The position numbers were made by a program, and so were the translations under genes. A DNA stretch of 64,000 nt from Parasponia andersonii (taxonomy: Eukaryota > Streptophyta > Magnoliopsida > Rosales > Cannabaceae): NCBI GenBank assembly GCA_002914805.1, contig JXTB01000003.1:3071497-3135496 (forward strand), read 5' to 3'. The notes beneath the pieces were generated by a model. That model saw only the letters and a list, made by a program, of their open reading frames with translations. It ran no database searches and was not told the DNA's origin. Each line of letters opens with the position of its first letter. The stretch's first letter is position 1. Shown in pieces: positions 12,001-24,403 of this stretch.

Positions 12001-12825
12001 ATAATAAAGTGTAAAGTAATGATTTCATAAAATAGCACAACTGGAATTTCATAATGAAACGAAAAAAATAGTATTGTTTATTCATAAGTAAAATATTTTG
12101 TGAGAATTACATTGTACTTAATGGGCGAAAGCTCATATTTTATGAATATCCATGCTATAGGTACCAAAGGAAAGAAATCTCTAATTTAATTGATGAGTTA
12201 GCTGGAATTGAGATAGGGATGAATGTGAGGCACGGGCAATGGAATACCACTATTAAAATTACTTCCGGATATGTTCGTATTATGAGACAAATGATTTTAA
12301 TTATGTAAGCTTGATGTTGTTTGAAAATATACTTATAACCTGGCATTTTATTTCGTAATGCATGGTTTAATCAAATTGAACTTGAAAATATATTTCGATT
12401 TAATAGAAGTTAAACAAATTTTTTTTTTTAAGATCTAAAAGAGAAAATGCTTTGATTTAAATAAATGAAAAACACAAGGGGTTCTGTTAAAAAGACATAA
12501 ACTGTGTAAGGAGAGCTTAGGACTTAAGTAGTCTGTATGTGACCCCCCCTCCTCACCTGGGAGCCCTTTATGGTTGCGCATTATTTAAATCACTTTAATA
12601 AAAAGTTTATGATCAAATTAAAATAAAGGGTACTTAACAATTGAGAAGCATTTACTTGTTCTCAAAATTTAAGTAAATTGTTAGTTATAAATATAAATCT
12701 CTTAAAAAGAAATAAAAATATATAAAAAAATTTGTCATGAATTTTCAGCAACTAAATTTCCTTTTTTAAAAAAATAAGCTAAGAAGATAAGTATTTAACG
12801 GTCCAAAAAAAGAACGGTCGTTACA
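9097..12825 (+). repeat. 3' LTR of copy B (3729 bp)
   Basis: Starts TGTAACCCCCCTAGG and ends GGTCGTTACA. It is collinear with the 5' LTR but has many substitutions and small indels. A stretch near 2241-2300 of the 5' LTR is shortened near 10780 here. The end carries an extra duplicated GGTC-type segment (12799-12820). Confidence 0.93.
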
Positions 12826-12987
12826 AGTTTACTCCTATTAGTTCAAGATATTATATGTTATCTCAACTTCGATTATGAAGAAAGAGGATAAATTAAGTAC
12901 TAAGACATACACTGTTTCATAATTATATTATTTCATTAATTAAAGTACAAGATAAGAACATATACACATTTCTAGTCTACTCTATAT

Positions 12988-13851
12988 TTAATCTCTCCTA
13001 TTAGTATTTGAAGGTCCACTAGGGTTTTCTTCCGGATCCTCTTCTGGGTACTCTTCAGAGTCTTCCTCATTGTCATTAGTGTATTCTTGTCTGATGGGCA
13101 TGATTCTCTCTGCATCTATTTGCAGTCATACCCTTCTTTGCTCTTCTTCGGGGTCTCTTTGTAGGAAAGGTGTTCTTGTTATATTCCCGCATGATGATCC
13201 TTCAGCCATACTCTGTTCCATTTCTCTTTGATATTTCTCTTCCGAATGAATTGTCTCTAAACTAATGTGTTTAAGATTCATATCAATAAGTGGATTCCGC
13301 ATGTGTCTTCAGATATAACTTGGGATTCCATTCTAATAGGTCACAAGCAGGATACTAGTAGGCCATCTCAGGGGGAATATGCGAACTACTCCCTCAGAAA
13401 AATAGATGTTATATTCTTCCATAGATTCACCTAGCTGGGATTCCTATATGTTTCTTACAAAGTCAAAAGTACGTTCTTTTAATTGGGTCTCTGCTGTCGG
13501 GATCTCTATTAGATTATTATAGTGTTCTATTTGTGAAAAGTGTGTTATGATTAATCTGTAGAATGTTTCCCAACTCATATTATCTGTTATGTGTCCTGAT
13601 GCTTGTCACTATGCTCGAGCATTATTTCACAGTTGCATGACTGCAAGAATGGTCCATTCGTAGTCTTGAATACGACACCCTCATAAAAGTTGTTCCATTT
13701 CGTGAAATCAATTCCCTAATGCTTCGGGTGTAGATTCTCCCAAGAAGTATGGTGGTCGTCCTGCTCTGAAGGCAACCACTACTGCAACCCTAAAAAGTTG
13801 AGGTTGGGCAATCTCTCAGTCTATCAAAATGTCAATTATCAGGGCATTCAT
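12988..13851 (-). pseudogene. gag1 (extra capsid-like ORF) of copy A, broken
   Basis: ATG at 13851-13849 and TAA at 12990-12988 give a span of 864 nt, 287 codons plus stop, with many internal stops from single-base changes (for example WW codons turned to stops). Readable motifs from N to C: MNALIIDIL, YEWTILAVMQL, MSWETFYRLIITHFSQIEH, SMEEYNIYFSEGVV, QREMEQSMAEGSS. The protein ends in an Asp/Glu/Pro-rich acidic tail and NTNRRD. No zinc knuckle is present. The layout with WW-F...F and EEYxxxF suggests a gag capsid fold (inference). Copy C has the same ORF at almost the same length. Confidence 0.72.
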
Positions 13852-13954
13852 TACTGCTACATAATATGTTCTTAAGGTTAAATAATATACTAAGCAAAAA
13901 TTCTACTTACTTGAGTTGTCTGAAATATTGCGGAGGGATGTGAGGTAGTTACCT

Positions 13955-13966
13955 GCTCTGATACCA
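13955..13966 (-). promoter_or_regulatory. Primer binding site of copy A
   Basis: The minus strand reads TGGTATCAGAGC, a full 12-base match to the complement of the initiator-Met tRNA 3' end, two bases from the LTR. Confidence 0.9.
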
Positions 13967-13968
13967 AC

Positions 13969-16900
13969 TATAACGACCCGATTTTTCAGACCGTTAACTA
14001 CTTACTTTCTCAGCTTACTTATTTAAAAAGAGAAATTAGACGCTAAAAATTCATGACAAATGTTTTTTTTATGCTTTTATTTCTTTCTAAGAGATTTATA
14101 TGCATAACTAACTATTTACTTAAATTTTTAAAATCAATAAAATGTTTTTCGGTGGTTAAGTATCCTTTATTTAAATTTATTTATAAACTTTTTATTAAGG
14201 TGATTTAGAAATGCACAACTATAAAAGGCTCTCAGGTGAGAAGAGTGGTCATATATGGACCACTTAAGTCCCAAGTTTTCCTTAGACAATTTAAGTGTTT
14301 TTGACAAAACTTCTCGTGTTTTACATTTATTTAAATCAAAATATTTTCTCTTTTAGATCTTTTGAAAAATATTTGTTTAAATTCTATTCAATCGAAATAT
14401 ATTTTCAAGTTCAATTTAATAAAACCATGCATTGTGAAACAAAATGCCAAGTTATAAGTACGTTTTCAAACAACATTAAACTTACATAATTAAAATCATT
14501 TGTTTCATAATAAGAACATATGCGGAAGTAATTTTAATGGCGATATTCCATTGCTCATACCTCGTATTCATTCCCTCCTCAATTCCAGCTAACCCATCAA
14601 ACAAATCAGAAGTTTCTTTTCTTTGGTATCTATAGCATAGATACTCATAAAATATGAGCTTTTGCTCAGCAAGTACAATGTAATTCTCACAAAATATTTT
14701 ACTTATAAACAAACAATCTTTTCTGAAAGTCCGATTATGTTGTTTTATGAAATCATTATTTTATGTTTTATTGTAAGATATCGTATGGGCCCTGGTGTAC
14801 ATATCTAGTGCGCACTATCGAATAAGGAATCAAGGGAGCAACCCAGCTGAAAACACCCACGGTCATAGTCTTAACATATTTTTCCTTGGGAATCCTCGCT
14901 TAATAGAGGTCGGTCTTATTTTCCCTCGGATATTCTCACCTAGTGGGGGTTGGTATGATACCTTTAAATTGTTTATCTTATTTACTCTTCTTTTAACATG
15001 AGTGGGTACGTTTCAATAATAACCCCAAACTTATATTCTATTATCATACCATTTCTTTTGTTAACGTATGTTAAAGTACTTTTACATAATAACATTGTAA
15101 AGTAAGCATACGTTATTTTTATAGCATATGAAATGTATCTTTATAAACATACATTATATATAGGCCATACAATAATAATATAAAGGCAAGTTAACACATA
15201 AAATAATTTCAAATATATCATACTACAAACATGAAATATTTTCAAATCATCCATGTCATGGGTGAAATTATATTTACCTTGTATTATGATTGTCCTAGTT
15301 TTACGCGTTAATTACGTACGTCTAGGTCGTAGTTTTGCCCTGACATATACATATTCTATTTGGTAGAGTAATTTAAAGTGACCTTATACTTTTTTTTTTA
15401 AACTTCTAATTACTTAGTGGACTTAAAACTTTTAATACTTAGTCTTGATCAAACATAAAACTTTACATTTGAGAAATAATGTCATGTTATATTCATTACC
15501 TAATTTATACTTTCAACTTAAACGGATGAGATTTAATTCTCCTTAACCTTTACCATAGTGATCTTTTTAATCAATCAATAATTTGGTTATTGATTAATAT
15601 CATCTTAAATCTGTTAAGTTTCCTTACTCATATTTCTTTTCATCAAATACTTTGAATTATTCTTGATTAATTTCTTTATTCGTAATTAAGTGTGATAATA
15701 TGACAAGTGAGTCAAATACAATAATGACTACACAGATTTAAAATCTAAAATTATACTTGGACTAATTATTATTAGGCATTGATCACGCTTTTTAGGCCCA
15801 TCACTAAACTTAGACTAAATACAAGTAGAAGCATATATTATTTATTTCTTATAATTGATTTCATGTCTTAAATTTAAGTAAATATTTTCTTATTCCAATT
15901 AGAGATTTAAAATAATGTTTTCTATTCATTCTTATACCAAATTTCCAACTTAAAATTTCAAGTCTTATAATATATATTTTTGCCCGTAATCTTAAGATTT
16001 CTAACATTTTTGCCCTCCAATGGTAAATATTAAGTATAACTCATCTTTTCATTACAGATTCTTCCTTTATTTACTTTTACACTTAAATATGGTCTTAAAA
16101 TTGCCTAAAATATCTTTCTCATATATTCGACCCATATTTTATCAAAATTACACTTTTGACCCAAATACTCATAGTTTTTGCATTTTAGTCCTTTCAACTT
16201 TTGAGCAAATATCTTTAACTTTTGGAAATTATTTTTAATAGGTAAAAATCTGTTCTTAAGGATCTAAGTCTAAATCATTAATCTTGATTCATTTTCATGC
16301 ATATTTTATTTTAGGGTCTTACACTTAAAAGTCTTCCACTTTTATGTTTAGTCATTTTGATTTTACTATTATTAGTATTATTTAGCCTTTATTATTATGA
16401 AGTATTCATATCTGGAGGCTTAAGAAATCAACAAAATAAGTCTAAATATAATATAAATTATATAGCATCTAAAGTAGATCAAATATGTTATTACCTATTT
16501 ATTCTTTTATAGAATCTATTTAAACACATAACAAACAAGGTGAGGGAATATTTACCTTCTAAGTTTGAATCTTCTTTCTTACATCTCTACTATAAAACTA
16601 AGTACTCTCCTCTCTTAATTATAATTCTTAATTACTAGAGTCGATAGGTAAAATATTATAGCACTTGTGGATTTGGAAGAAAGTGAGGCAGAAAGAGTTT
16701 TTTTTTTCTCTCTTTTTTTTTAGATAGGATAATTGGAAGAATGAAGATAATTTTGGCTAAATAGTTGGATTTGAATTGCTAAATAAAAGGTTTATTTATA
16801 GGCCATCCATAGGAGGTATCACTTTTACATTCCATCAAATAATCTAAGCACCATTATTACCAATTTATCAATATATCTTCTTTTCCTACTCCATTACCTT

Positions 16901-17659
16901 ATTTTTTACTTTATTTTTCACTTATCCGCTACTTTTGTCTCTAATCGTTCTTCTTTTTCATTTTTTTGGAATCCAATACCACTAGCTTTCAAAGAAAGTC
17001 TCCAGTATATTAATTTTTTTCATACCTTTTGAATTATTTTAAAGACAAAAGCTATTAATTAGTTTTATCCATATCTTCCATTTTGAATTATGACCACTAA
17101 TTTCCAAAGAACATTTCCATTATCATTTTCTTTTTTCCTACCTTTTAGAATTATCTACTAACTTTATCTCTTTCCTTTTCTATTCCACTAATTTAAAATT
17201 ATTACATTCTTAAAATAAAACTTCACTACTCTTCATCTTTTTCTACAATTTATTTTCCACCCTTAGATTGATTTGTCTACTTAATTCTCTGTATACTTGA
17301 ATCCTAGCTATTCAAATTATTGCATGGTACTTATTTGGTGCAACCATTAACTTTAGATTATAAAATGTAACAATTTTTTTAATGTGACATAAACATGTCA
17401 TATTCTTAATTAGGTTATATTGATGTACATAATATAATCTTTGTAGAATCAATTTATTATTAAGAAAAATTAACTTAGAATTTCTAACTTAAAATAAGGA
17501 ATAACTATGGTTTTCTCACATAATAAAATTTAATATTAAAATAAAACTACACACATAATTTCAAGTATTTGCAAACGTAAAATTATTAAAATTCGACACT
17601 AAGTTTATTAATAATAAATCTACTAAGATTGCAAGTCTAGGGATTTCTAAGGGGTTACA
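13969..17659 (-). repeat. 5' LTR of copy A (3691 bp)
   Basis: Minus-strand start TGTAACCCCTTAG at 17659; the other end reads GTTATA at 13969, a G-to-A change from GTTACA. TATA box TATAAATA at 16800-16793 on the minus strand. The small ORFs at 14482-14712 and 16020-16238 fall in LTR sequence and match nothing I know. Confidence 0.9.
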
Positions 17660-18830
17660 TAACTGGTAATTGGTAACTAGTAATCAGTCTTCAGAAATTG
17701 GTAACTAATAACTATTTTTAAAATGGTATTTCGAAAAAAAAAATAAAAAGTTATATTTTTCTAATAAAAATGATACGAAAATTAGAATAAAAAAATGACG
17801 TTTATATTTTGAAAATAAATTAATAATAATTTGATAGATAATGTTAGTTTGGTATACCTAGCTAGTATTATCCTAGTTTGATAAGGTGAGATAATCAGGG
17901 AGAGGGAATAGACAAATTAATGCAAATGGTATTTTCCTTTTTTTTTTTCTACATGGTTTCTTAATATAATTACTCTGAATTTTCTGTTATTTCAATTGAA
18001 GGGTATTTGAGGAATAAATTTTGATTTTGAAAGGGATGGGAAGAGTAAATTGAATTGTAGAAATAGATGTAAAATTAGATTAATTATTCTCATGTATCAT
18101 TATTGTTACATGCATGACAAGATAAGCATAAAATCAAATAGGCCTCATAACACTATAATGTGACATGCTGCATTATGTGACAACTAACAATCATGACTCA
18201 TGATGATGAGAAATGTTGTAGATTAATGCTCACGTATGTATACTAATATTGTTTTATGAAAGGATGTATATGCGCTAATATTTTTGTTACAATATTAATT
18301 TAACGAAAGTGATCGATGATATAATAAAAAGCATTAAAATAAGATAAAAGGCGATCAATATGTAACATTATCTTACATCCTATACTTTTTATTAAGTATT
18401 ATTGTGAAGATGTGAAATGGATTAATATAGGTCAGGCACTATTATGTGGCCAGGTTCTATTTGGACCCCGACGAGAATGTGCCAACATGCATGTTTATTA
18501 TAAGTGTTGTTATTTTACCTTACCAGTGCTATATAATTATTACGGTTCTCAATTCAATAGATTTAGATTTTTTTTATTTCAATAGATTTAGATTTTTTTT
18601 TTATGTGGAGGTTAGTCATGATCAATCGTCTGATTATAACAAAGTATATAAAAAAAAATATTATTATTTTTTTTTTTTTTATTTTTTATAATAAAAATAT
18701 ATATAATAAATTTTAATTAATCAAATGAGCAAAAATATATATATATATATATATATAACACCCAGCCCGGCCCAAGCGTTGGTCTGCCGGCCTCTCCCGC
18801 CCAATTATCAACCCGCCGACTGGCCCACCG
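17660..18830. other. Gene-free AT-rich stretch
   Basis: No coding sequence seen. It holds GGTAACTAGTAA-type motifs at 17667-17715 that recur at 19760-19880, long T runs, an (AT)n at 18738-18757, and a short GC-rich island at 18762-18830 (CCCGGCCC, GCCGGCC) that stands out from its surroundings. Confidence 0.6.
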
Positions 18831-18878
18831 AAATCATGTCAGGAAAATCGCATTCCACATGCACATTAGATAGCTACG
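18831..18878 (+). repeat. 48-bp repeat, copy 1
   Basis: Matches 22209-22256 at 47 of 48 positions. In this copy it lies 53 bp before a second shared repeat (18932-19394). Confidence 0.9.
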
Positions 18879-18931
18879 ATTTTACACTTGTAATCAGAAA
18901 TTATTGACCAATTTGGTCAATTTTATTAGTA

Positions 18932-19394
18932 GAAATTAGTAACTAAATTAGTTTTTATCTGTAACCAGTATTAGAAAAATACAAAAAAATAAATAGGGGA
19001 GAAACTACGACTAATTTTGTTTAATTTTGTTAGTTTAAATTAGTAACTAAATTAATTTATGCCTATAACTAATATGAAAAGGAAAAAAATAAATAAAATA
19101 ATGAAAAAAATAAGAAGAAACCAAAATCCAATTTGGTTAATTTTGTTAGTGGAACTTAGTACTAAATTGGTTTATATTTGTAACCAACATTAAAACAAAA
19201 AAAATAAAGATAAAGGAAAACAAATCAAGAAAACATAAACGGAAAAAAATAAAAACCAATGAAGAAAACGTAAGAAGAAAACGCAAAGGGGAAAAAAAAA
19301 AAAGAAACAGAAAAACCAAAGAAAAAAACGTAAGAAGAGAAAATAAAAACAATGAAAAAACTGTAAGATGATAGCATGGGGTTCGAAGGTATTT
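18932..19394 (+). repeat. 463-bp dispersed repeat, copy 1
   Basis: Nearly identical to 23854-24316, also 463 bp, with roughly a dozen differences by eye. Inside it, and starting just before it, are three degenerate units with AATTTTRTTAGT at 18919, 19023 and 19139 (spacing 104 and 116 bp), each followed by a RTAACTAAATT and a TGTAACCA-like motif. The A-rich second half makes spurious minus-strand ORFs of Phe/Leu runs; I do not count these as genes. Confidence 0.92.
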
Positions 19395-19990
19395 GTTAGT
19401 GGCCCAGCCACTACGCCAAGAAGCAACCACAGCCTTTGAAGCCCATTTCATATAAAAAGACAGTTTTTTAAAAAAATATGACTAAAATTACGAAAATACC
19501 ACCACTTTCTCTAGCTTAAGTATTTAGGAAAATGACACTAAAGGTCATACGGATTAATTATTTTTTGAAGGTCGTATTTTTGGTATTACTTTTAAAAAGA
19601 TACGTATAAGTGTCCAAAATTATAATTTTTGGATTTTTAACACATCTACTTACAAAAGCAAAATTACAAAAATACAGTGGGTCAGATTTTATTCCAATTC
19701 TCGCACCACATTTTTTAGAAAAATATTATTTTTAAAATATTTACTAACTATTAATATCTAAAAACTCGTAACTAGTTACTAGTTACCATATAATGTTATT
19801 TATATGTTATTAATTCTTTTGGTTACTAGCTACCAATAAAACTTGAAAAGGGTTATTAGTTACTATTTTAGAAAATAATATTTTTCAAGAAACTTTTAAA
19901 ACGTTGTATATTTCTAAACAATACGATATTTGATCTAAAATAGACTAAGCCCACCATATATTTCCAATTATTTTCTAAAAACCTTGCACA
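19395..19990. other. Gene-free stretch
   Basis: No coding sequence seen. It contains a GTTACTAGTTACC-rich segment (19760-19880) similar in motif to 17667-17715 on the opposite strand, possibly ends of one old repeat. Confidence 0.5.
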
Positions 19991-21001
19991 AGGCCTAATT
20001 TTCGCTAAATGTTTTGAGTTTTGACCTTAGAAGTCCTAACTTCCTATTTTCACTTTGAGCCCAATTCGTAAATTTAATTTTGGGCCTCTTATTGGACTCT
20101 TTTTTAGTAGTATTTATAAAATTGTACAGTTTTCATTTACTAAATAAACGTAAATTTTTATATCATTTTTTGTTTCAAAATGGACTTTTTTTTAAATCAG
20201 TTTTGTATATAATCAATTTTATTAGTCATTCAATATGTATTAGTATATCAATTTTCTATTAATGTATCAATTCTTGTTTATTAGTGTATCAATTTCATAT
20301 CAGTATATCAATTGTTGCCTGTTAGTATATAAACTTTATATTAACTTTATCAATACATATGTTTTTTTAATCCACAAACAAATAAATGATGTAACTATTC
20401 AAAAACGGATATATTTTCACTTTGTTTTTATTAATCAGCTGTTTTGTAAATCTTTTTATTAATTTGGCAACTTTTTGACAGTGTTTTGAAAATGGCCATA
20501 TTTCAAACTTGAACCTTAAATTCTGCCATTTGGCTATGAATCCTTTCTTTTTAGGAAGGTCTCATGGAGCCTTTTTTTTATTTTGGGCTTCTTAGCCATA
20601 TGGCTGAATGTTAAGTTCAAATTTTAGAAATAGCCATTTCAAAAGGTATTGGAAAATGATCAAATTTATCCAAAACTTTGTAAAATGGCCGAGTTAATAA
20701 AAAAAATCAATTTTTAGATATTTATATTAGTTTATTAGTTTATGAAAAACAAAGTTATATATTGATAAATTTAATTACAATTGATATACTAGCATACAAT
20801 GATTAATACGTTGAATCTGATACACATTAATAAACAAAAGTTGATAAACTCATTTAAAATTGATATACTAATACATTCTGCTTTACTACTAAAATTAGTA
20901 TAGGAAAAAATGGATCTACTAAAAATAGCTAGTTTTGAAAGAAAAATAACAAAAATGGACTTCTTAAATAGGTCGAAAATAGCCATTTCTCAAAATTAGG
21001 T
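19991..21001. repeat. Palindromic (foldback-like) element, about 1 kb
   Basis: The left arm (about 19991-20560) and right arm (about 20570-21001) are imperfect inverted repeats. Left CCTAATTTT...GAAGTCC pairs with right GGACTTC...AAAATTAGG. ATTAGTATATCAATTTT (20238) pairs with AAAATTGATATACTAAT (20856). The GCCATTTGGCTATGA segment at 20524 pairs with the GCCATATGGCTGA segment at 20595. No transposase is visible. It may be a non-autonomous foldback or Mutator-like element; I could not find a clear target duplication. Confidence 0.55.
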
Positions 21002-22208
21002 GAAAATATCAGACATTTTTTTTTATAAATACTCTTTTATTTTTCCTTTTCAATTTAGTTGAAATTTGAGAGGTAATATCGGAACTTGAGACACATTAAA
21101 ATTAGTGAGGAAAAAAAAACATTTTTAAAGAATATTTCACTCACTCCACTTTTTAAGGATTTTGAATAATGTGTCGAAATTTGACTAGTTATACACAAAC
21201 TGGTACGAGATTTTTGGACACGTGATATGTCTTGGTTCTAGAGGTATCTGTGGTTATCGTCATACTATGTCTTTCACCATTTTTTTAAAACATGGAACCT
21301 TTATGAATACCTTACAAATCATATAAGCAACAAATTTAATTATCTAACTTAATATAGCTAACTTGAAAGGTTTCAAGCGTAGACATTGTTAAAAAGTAAA
21401 AAGAAAGTTTTTTTTCCGATAAATAAAAGAAGAAGGTTCTAATTGTAGAATCTTTAATATATATATATATATATGGGAGAATTTTGGATAGAGATTCTTG
21501 TTTTTGCTCTATAAATGGGTATGTTTTTCTAACCTACTATAGCAAGTCATACTCATTTTTTCCTATTCTAAATCTCATTTTTTTTCTTGATGGAATTCCG
21601 ATCTACATTTATGGAAATAATTCTTTGCTCCATGGATAGGTATTAAGGCAATTGCTTTAACATCAGGCATAAGAAAAACCTAATTACTGAAGTCTTAAAG
21701 ATATCCAAGCAAATGTAATTCAGTCCCTTTAGATATATTCCCAAAACTATGAGATCGGACAAAAATTTTCTAAATGTACTGTTTTCGAATTTATCAATAT
21801 CAGCTAATAGACGGAAGCTTTTCATATGCAAATAATGCTAACTGTTGTCTTTGAGTTCAAAAAAAAAAAAAAAGAGAAAGGTGAAGTCTGATTTTCAGAG
21901 TCACAAACAAAGTGAAAGTATATTCTGCAAATTAAAGACAAACAACAAATAACCTCTTAGAATCGTTGCATATATGACTGGTCATTTGATTTCTGAAAAT
22001 ATTAAATTGACAAATTTTTTTCTCTGGTGCCACTACACCAGATGATTGAAGGATGCCTAAGAATAGGGAAGAAAAACAGAAGTTAACTCTTTACAGTTAT
22101 GTTAAATATATAATTAAAACTGGTAATATTACGTGGCTTATCTTTATACGTTAGACACCAATTGAGACATAATTTTTGGATACATCTTCATCCATTTTGA
22201 CATAATTA
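21002..22208. other. Gene-free AT-rich stretch
   Basis: No gene recognised. An (AT)n lies at 21459-21474. A 62-codon minus-strand ORF (21643-21831) has no family motif I know and no supporting context. Confidence 0.5.
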
Positions 22209-22256
22209 AAATCATGTCAGGAAAATTGCATTCCACATGCACATTAGATAGCTACG
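22209..22256 (+). repeat. 48-bp repeat, copy 2
   Basis: Partner of 18831-18878, one mismatch. Here the 463-bp repeat lies about 1.6 kb downstream rather than 53 bp. Confidence 0.9.
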
Positions 22257-22329
22257 GTTACGGTTTTCCTTTCTTCGTTGTGTCTACTATATTAGTCAAG
22301 TATCTGACACTCCTTTGACTAACACCTGG

Positions 22330-22724
22330 CCGCTTTTAGAGTTGAAACCACTGGCTATTTACTCCAGCGAGGTGTGCCTTAATGCCTCCTCCTCTAATGG
22401 TTGGAATACTACCGTTTTCTTTTTACAAAAGATGGTAGCATTATATTCGGACAACTAGTCCACGCCTAATATAATGTCGTAATCTAGCATTTCTAACGCT
22501 AATAAATCAGCTGGCAACTCCCGTCCAGTGATTTTTACAGGTACGGCTTTGAAACAAAACCCTGCAATCAATTTCTCACCAGAAGGTAAAGAAGTATTAC
22601 ACATTTCATCAAGTAAATCATGCAAAATATCCAATTTCCTAACAAACAAAGCAGAGACAAATGCATGCGATGCTAGGGTCACGGTTTGTGCCCTTATATG
22701 TTGGCATCTTATTAATTTGGACAA
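22330..22724 (-). pseudogene. Ty3/gypsy protease fragment, isolated
   Basis: The minus strand reads LPSGEKLIAGFCFKAVPV, then ELPADLLALEMLDYDIILGVD, a stop, LSEYNATIFCKKKTV (towards 22345) and EEEALRHTS. RELxxDLxxLxMxDYDxILGxDWLxxYNA is the standard gypsy retropepsin C-terminal half. The upstream DSGAT motif is not recognisable and no RT or LTR adjoins it. Its sequence differs clearly from family I (RELYADLVTLGMIDYDVILGM in copy B), so it comes from another gypsy family. Confidence 0.8.
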
Positions 22725-23853
22725 ATTTCAGCTATTATTTTGTGCAAAATTAGTTGTGCTATAATTTATTGATTGTTTTTAAGTGAGCTGATTGCATTTT
22801 TTATGGAATGTTTTTGCTATAGAAAAAGGAAGTCTCCGTTTGATTCCTTCCATACAAAATTCCTCGCATGATTACATGTTGTGATGTATTTTTCCCTTAT
22901 TTCATTCTTGATAATTGATAGAAAAAATGCAAGACACGGTTAGGAAATTAGAGGACATGTTTTGAGAAAATGTCATATACTCGATTTCTGATTTTTTTTT
23001 TTTTTCGTTACTAGCTACTCTTGAAATAAAAAAACTAAATTAGTTCTAGCTATAACCAAAAACCAATCTTTAATAGTAATGTTTTTTTGTTTTACCAAAA
23101 TCAAATTTAGTTAGTAAAAAACTAACTTGAAAAACTAATCTACACTACTAAAAGTATTAGTTTAAGTGGTACTTTTTTGCAATATTTCTAGAAAATTTCG
23201 CAAAATGACTAGAAATACGGCAAGTTTTAAAATTTGCTACAAAAATAACATTAATTTATCAAATGCCACAAAATTACAATAATTTTCTTAAAATGCCACA
23301 AAATTTTGGCACTTCATCTAAAAATGCCACAAAATGCAACATTCTTCTTTTTTTCAAATTGACACATATCTCTTGAATATTAACATATTTATTTAATGTA
23401 TTTGAACATTTATTTACAAAATACTTTTACCAATCATATAGACTAGGCTGAGGAGTTTTTTTTTTTTTTTTAAAAAAATCCCAAATTGATTACTGGAGGT
23501 GAACGATGTTTAATTTCCTTTTATGGATGATGATGAGTTAGGGGTGGGATGGGTTAATCCCTATTATCCAAAAATGTGGATGGGAATCACACTGAGCTTG
23601 GATCTTGATTCTAAGATCCATAACCTAACCCGAACTTAAAACAAGGTTTCAGATTCGGTTAGTAAAATGTGATATCTCGGTCTGCACATGGATAATTGGA
23701 TAAAAATTATCACGATCAAGGAATCTTTAGTTTAACTTATGATAAATAAACAAAAAATTCTTTATCAATGATCGATAAGAATTTTTTATTATTGGTTTTT
23801 CTAAATGTGAACATTAGTCTTTAATAACTGGTTAAACCAGTTAAAATAATCAG
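22725..23853. other. Gene-free stretch with short repeats
   Basis: No gene seen. AAATGCCACAAAAT-like motifs occur three times between 23260 and 23335. CTGGTTAAACCAG (23828-23840) is a perfect palindrome just before the second 463-bp repeat. Confidence 0.5.
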
Positions 23854-24316
23854 GAAATTAGTAACTAAATTAGTTTTTATCTGTAACCAGTATTAGAAAA
23901 ATACAAAAAAAATAAATAGGGGAGAAACTAGGACTAATTTTGTTTAATTTTGTTAGTTTAAATTAGTAACTAAATTAATTTATGCCTGTAACTAATATGA
24001 AAAGGAAAAAAATAAATAAAATAATGAAAAAAATTAAAAGAAACCAAAATCCAATTTGGTTAATTTTGTTAGTGGAACTTAGTACTAAATTGGTTTATAT
24101 TTGTAACCAACATTAAAACAAAAAAAATAAAGATAAAGGAAAACAAATGAAGAAAACATAAACGGAAAAAAATAAAAACCAATGAAGAAAACGTAAGAAG
24201 AAAACGCAAAGGGGAAAAAAAAAAGAAACAGAAAAACCAAAACAAAAAAACGTAAGAAGAGAAAATAAAAACAATGAAAAAACCGTAAGATGATAGCATG
24301 GGGTTCGAAGGTATTT
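23854..24316 (+). repeat. 463-bp dispersed repeat, copy 2
   Basis: Partner of 18932-19394, same orientation. Flanks differ on both sides immediately outside the shared part, so the edges look like true element or junction ends. Confidence 0.92.
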
Positions 24317-24372
24317 TTGTATAGATCTTCATCCATTTTAGAAAAATGATATGTATTTTGATGGTTTATTAC

Positions 24373-24403
<31 letters not shown>

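Larger units (their letters stand above)
567..12825 (+). mobile_element. Copy B, complete Ty3/gypsy chromovirus (family I), nested in copy A
   Basis: Full-length LTR retrotransposon of 12,259 bp: LTR 567-4325, internal region 4326-9096, LTR 9097-12825. Both LTRs start TGTAAC; the right one ends GTTACA. A PBS matching initiator-Met tRNA and a polypurine tract sit where expected. Domain order (gag-like, zinc knuckle, protease, RT, RNase H, integrase, chromodomain-like tail) fits a chromovirus; the long LTRs, iMet PBS and an EEATWE tail motif suggest the Tekay/Del group (inference). Flanks AGATT (562-566) and AGTTT (12826-12830) are a probable 5-bp target duplication with one change. All coding parts are broken. 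LTRs make up about 61% of the element. Confidence 0.93.
12826..17659 (-). mobile_element. Copy A, Ty3/gypsy family I, right segment
   Basis: 5' end of copy A on the minus strand: 5' LTR 17659 down to 13969, PBS 13966-13955, gag1 13851-12988, then spacer to the copy B insertion. The rest is at 1-566 and beyond the left edge. No target duplication can be checked because the other end is outside. Confidence 0.88.

Noticed and set aside
567-12825. Ogre/Tat assignment for family I because of an ORF before gag and long LTRs
   Set aside because: The PBS is initiator-Met type and pol ends in a chromodomain-like tail, which fits chromoviruses rather than Tat.
19146-19451. Minus-strand ORF of 101 codons rich in Phe and Leu (and its counterpart at 24069-24408)
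   Set aside because: It is the complement of an A-rich repeat present twice; composition explains it and there is no domain.
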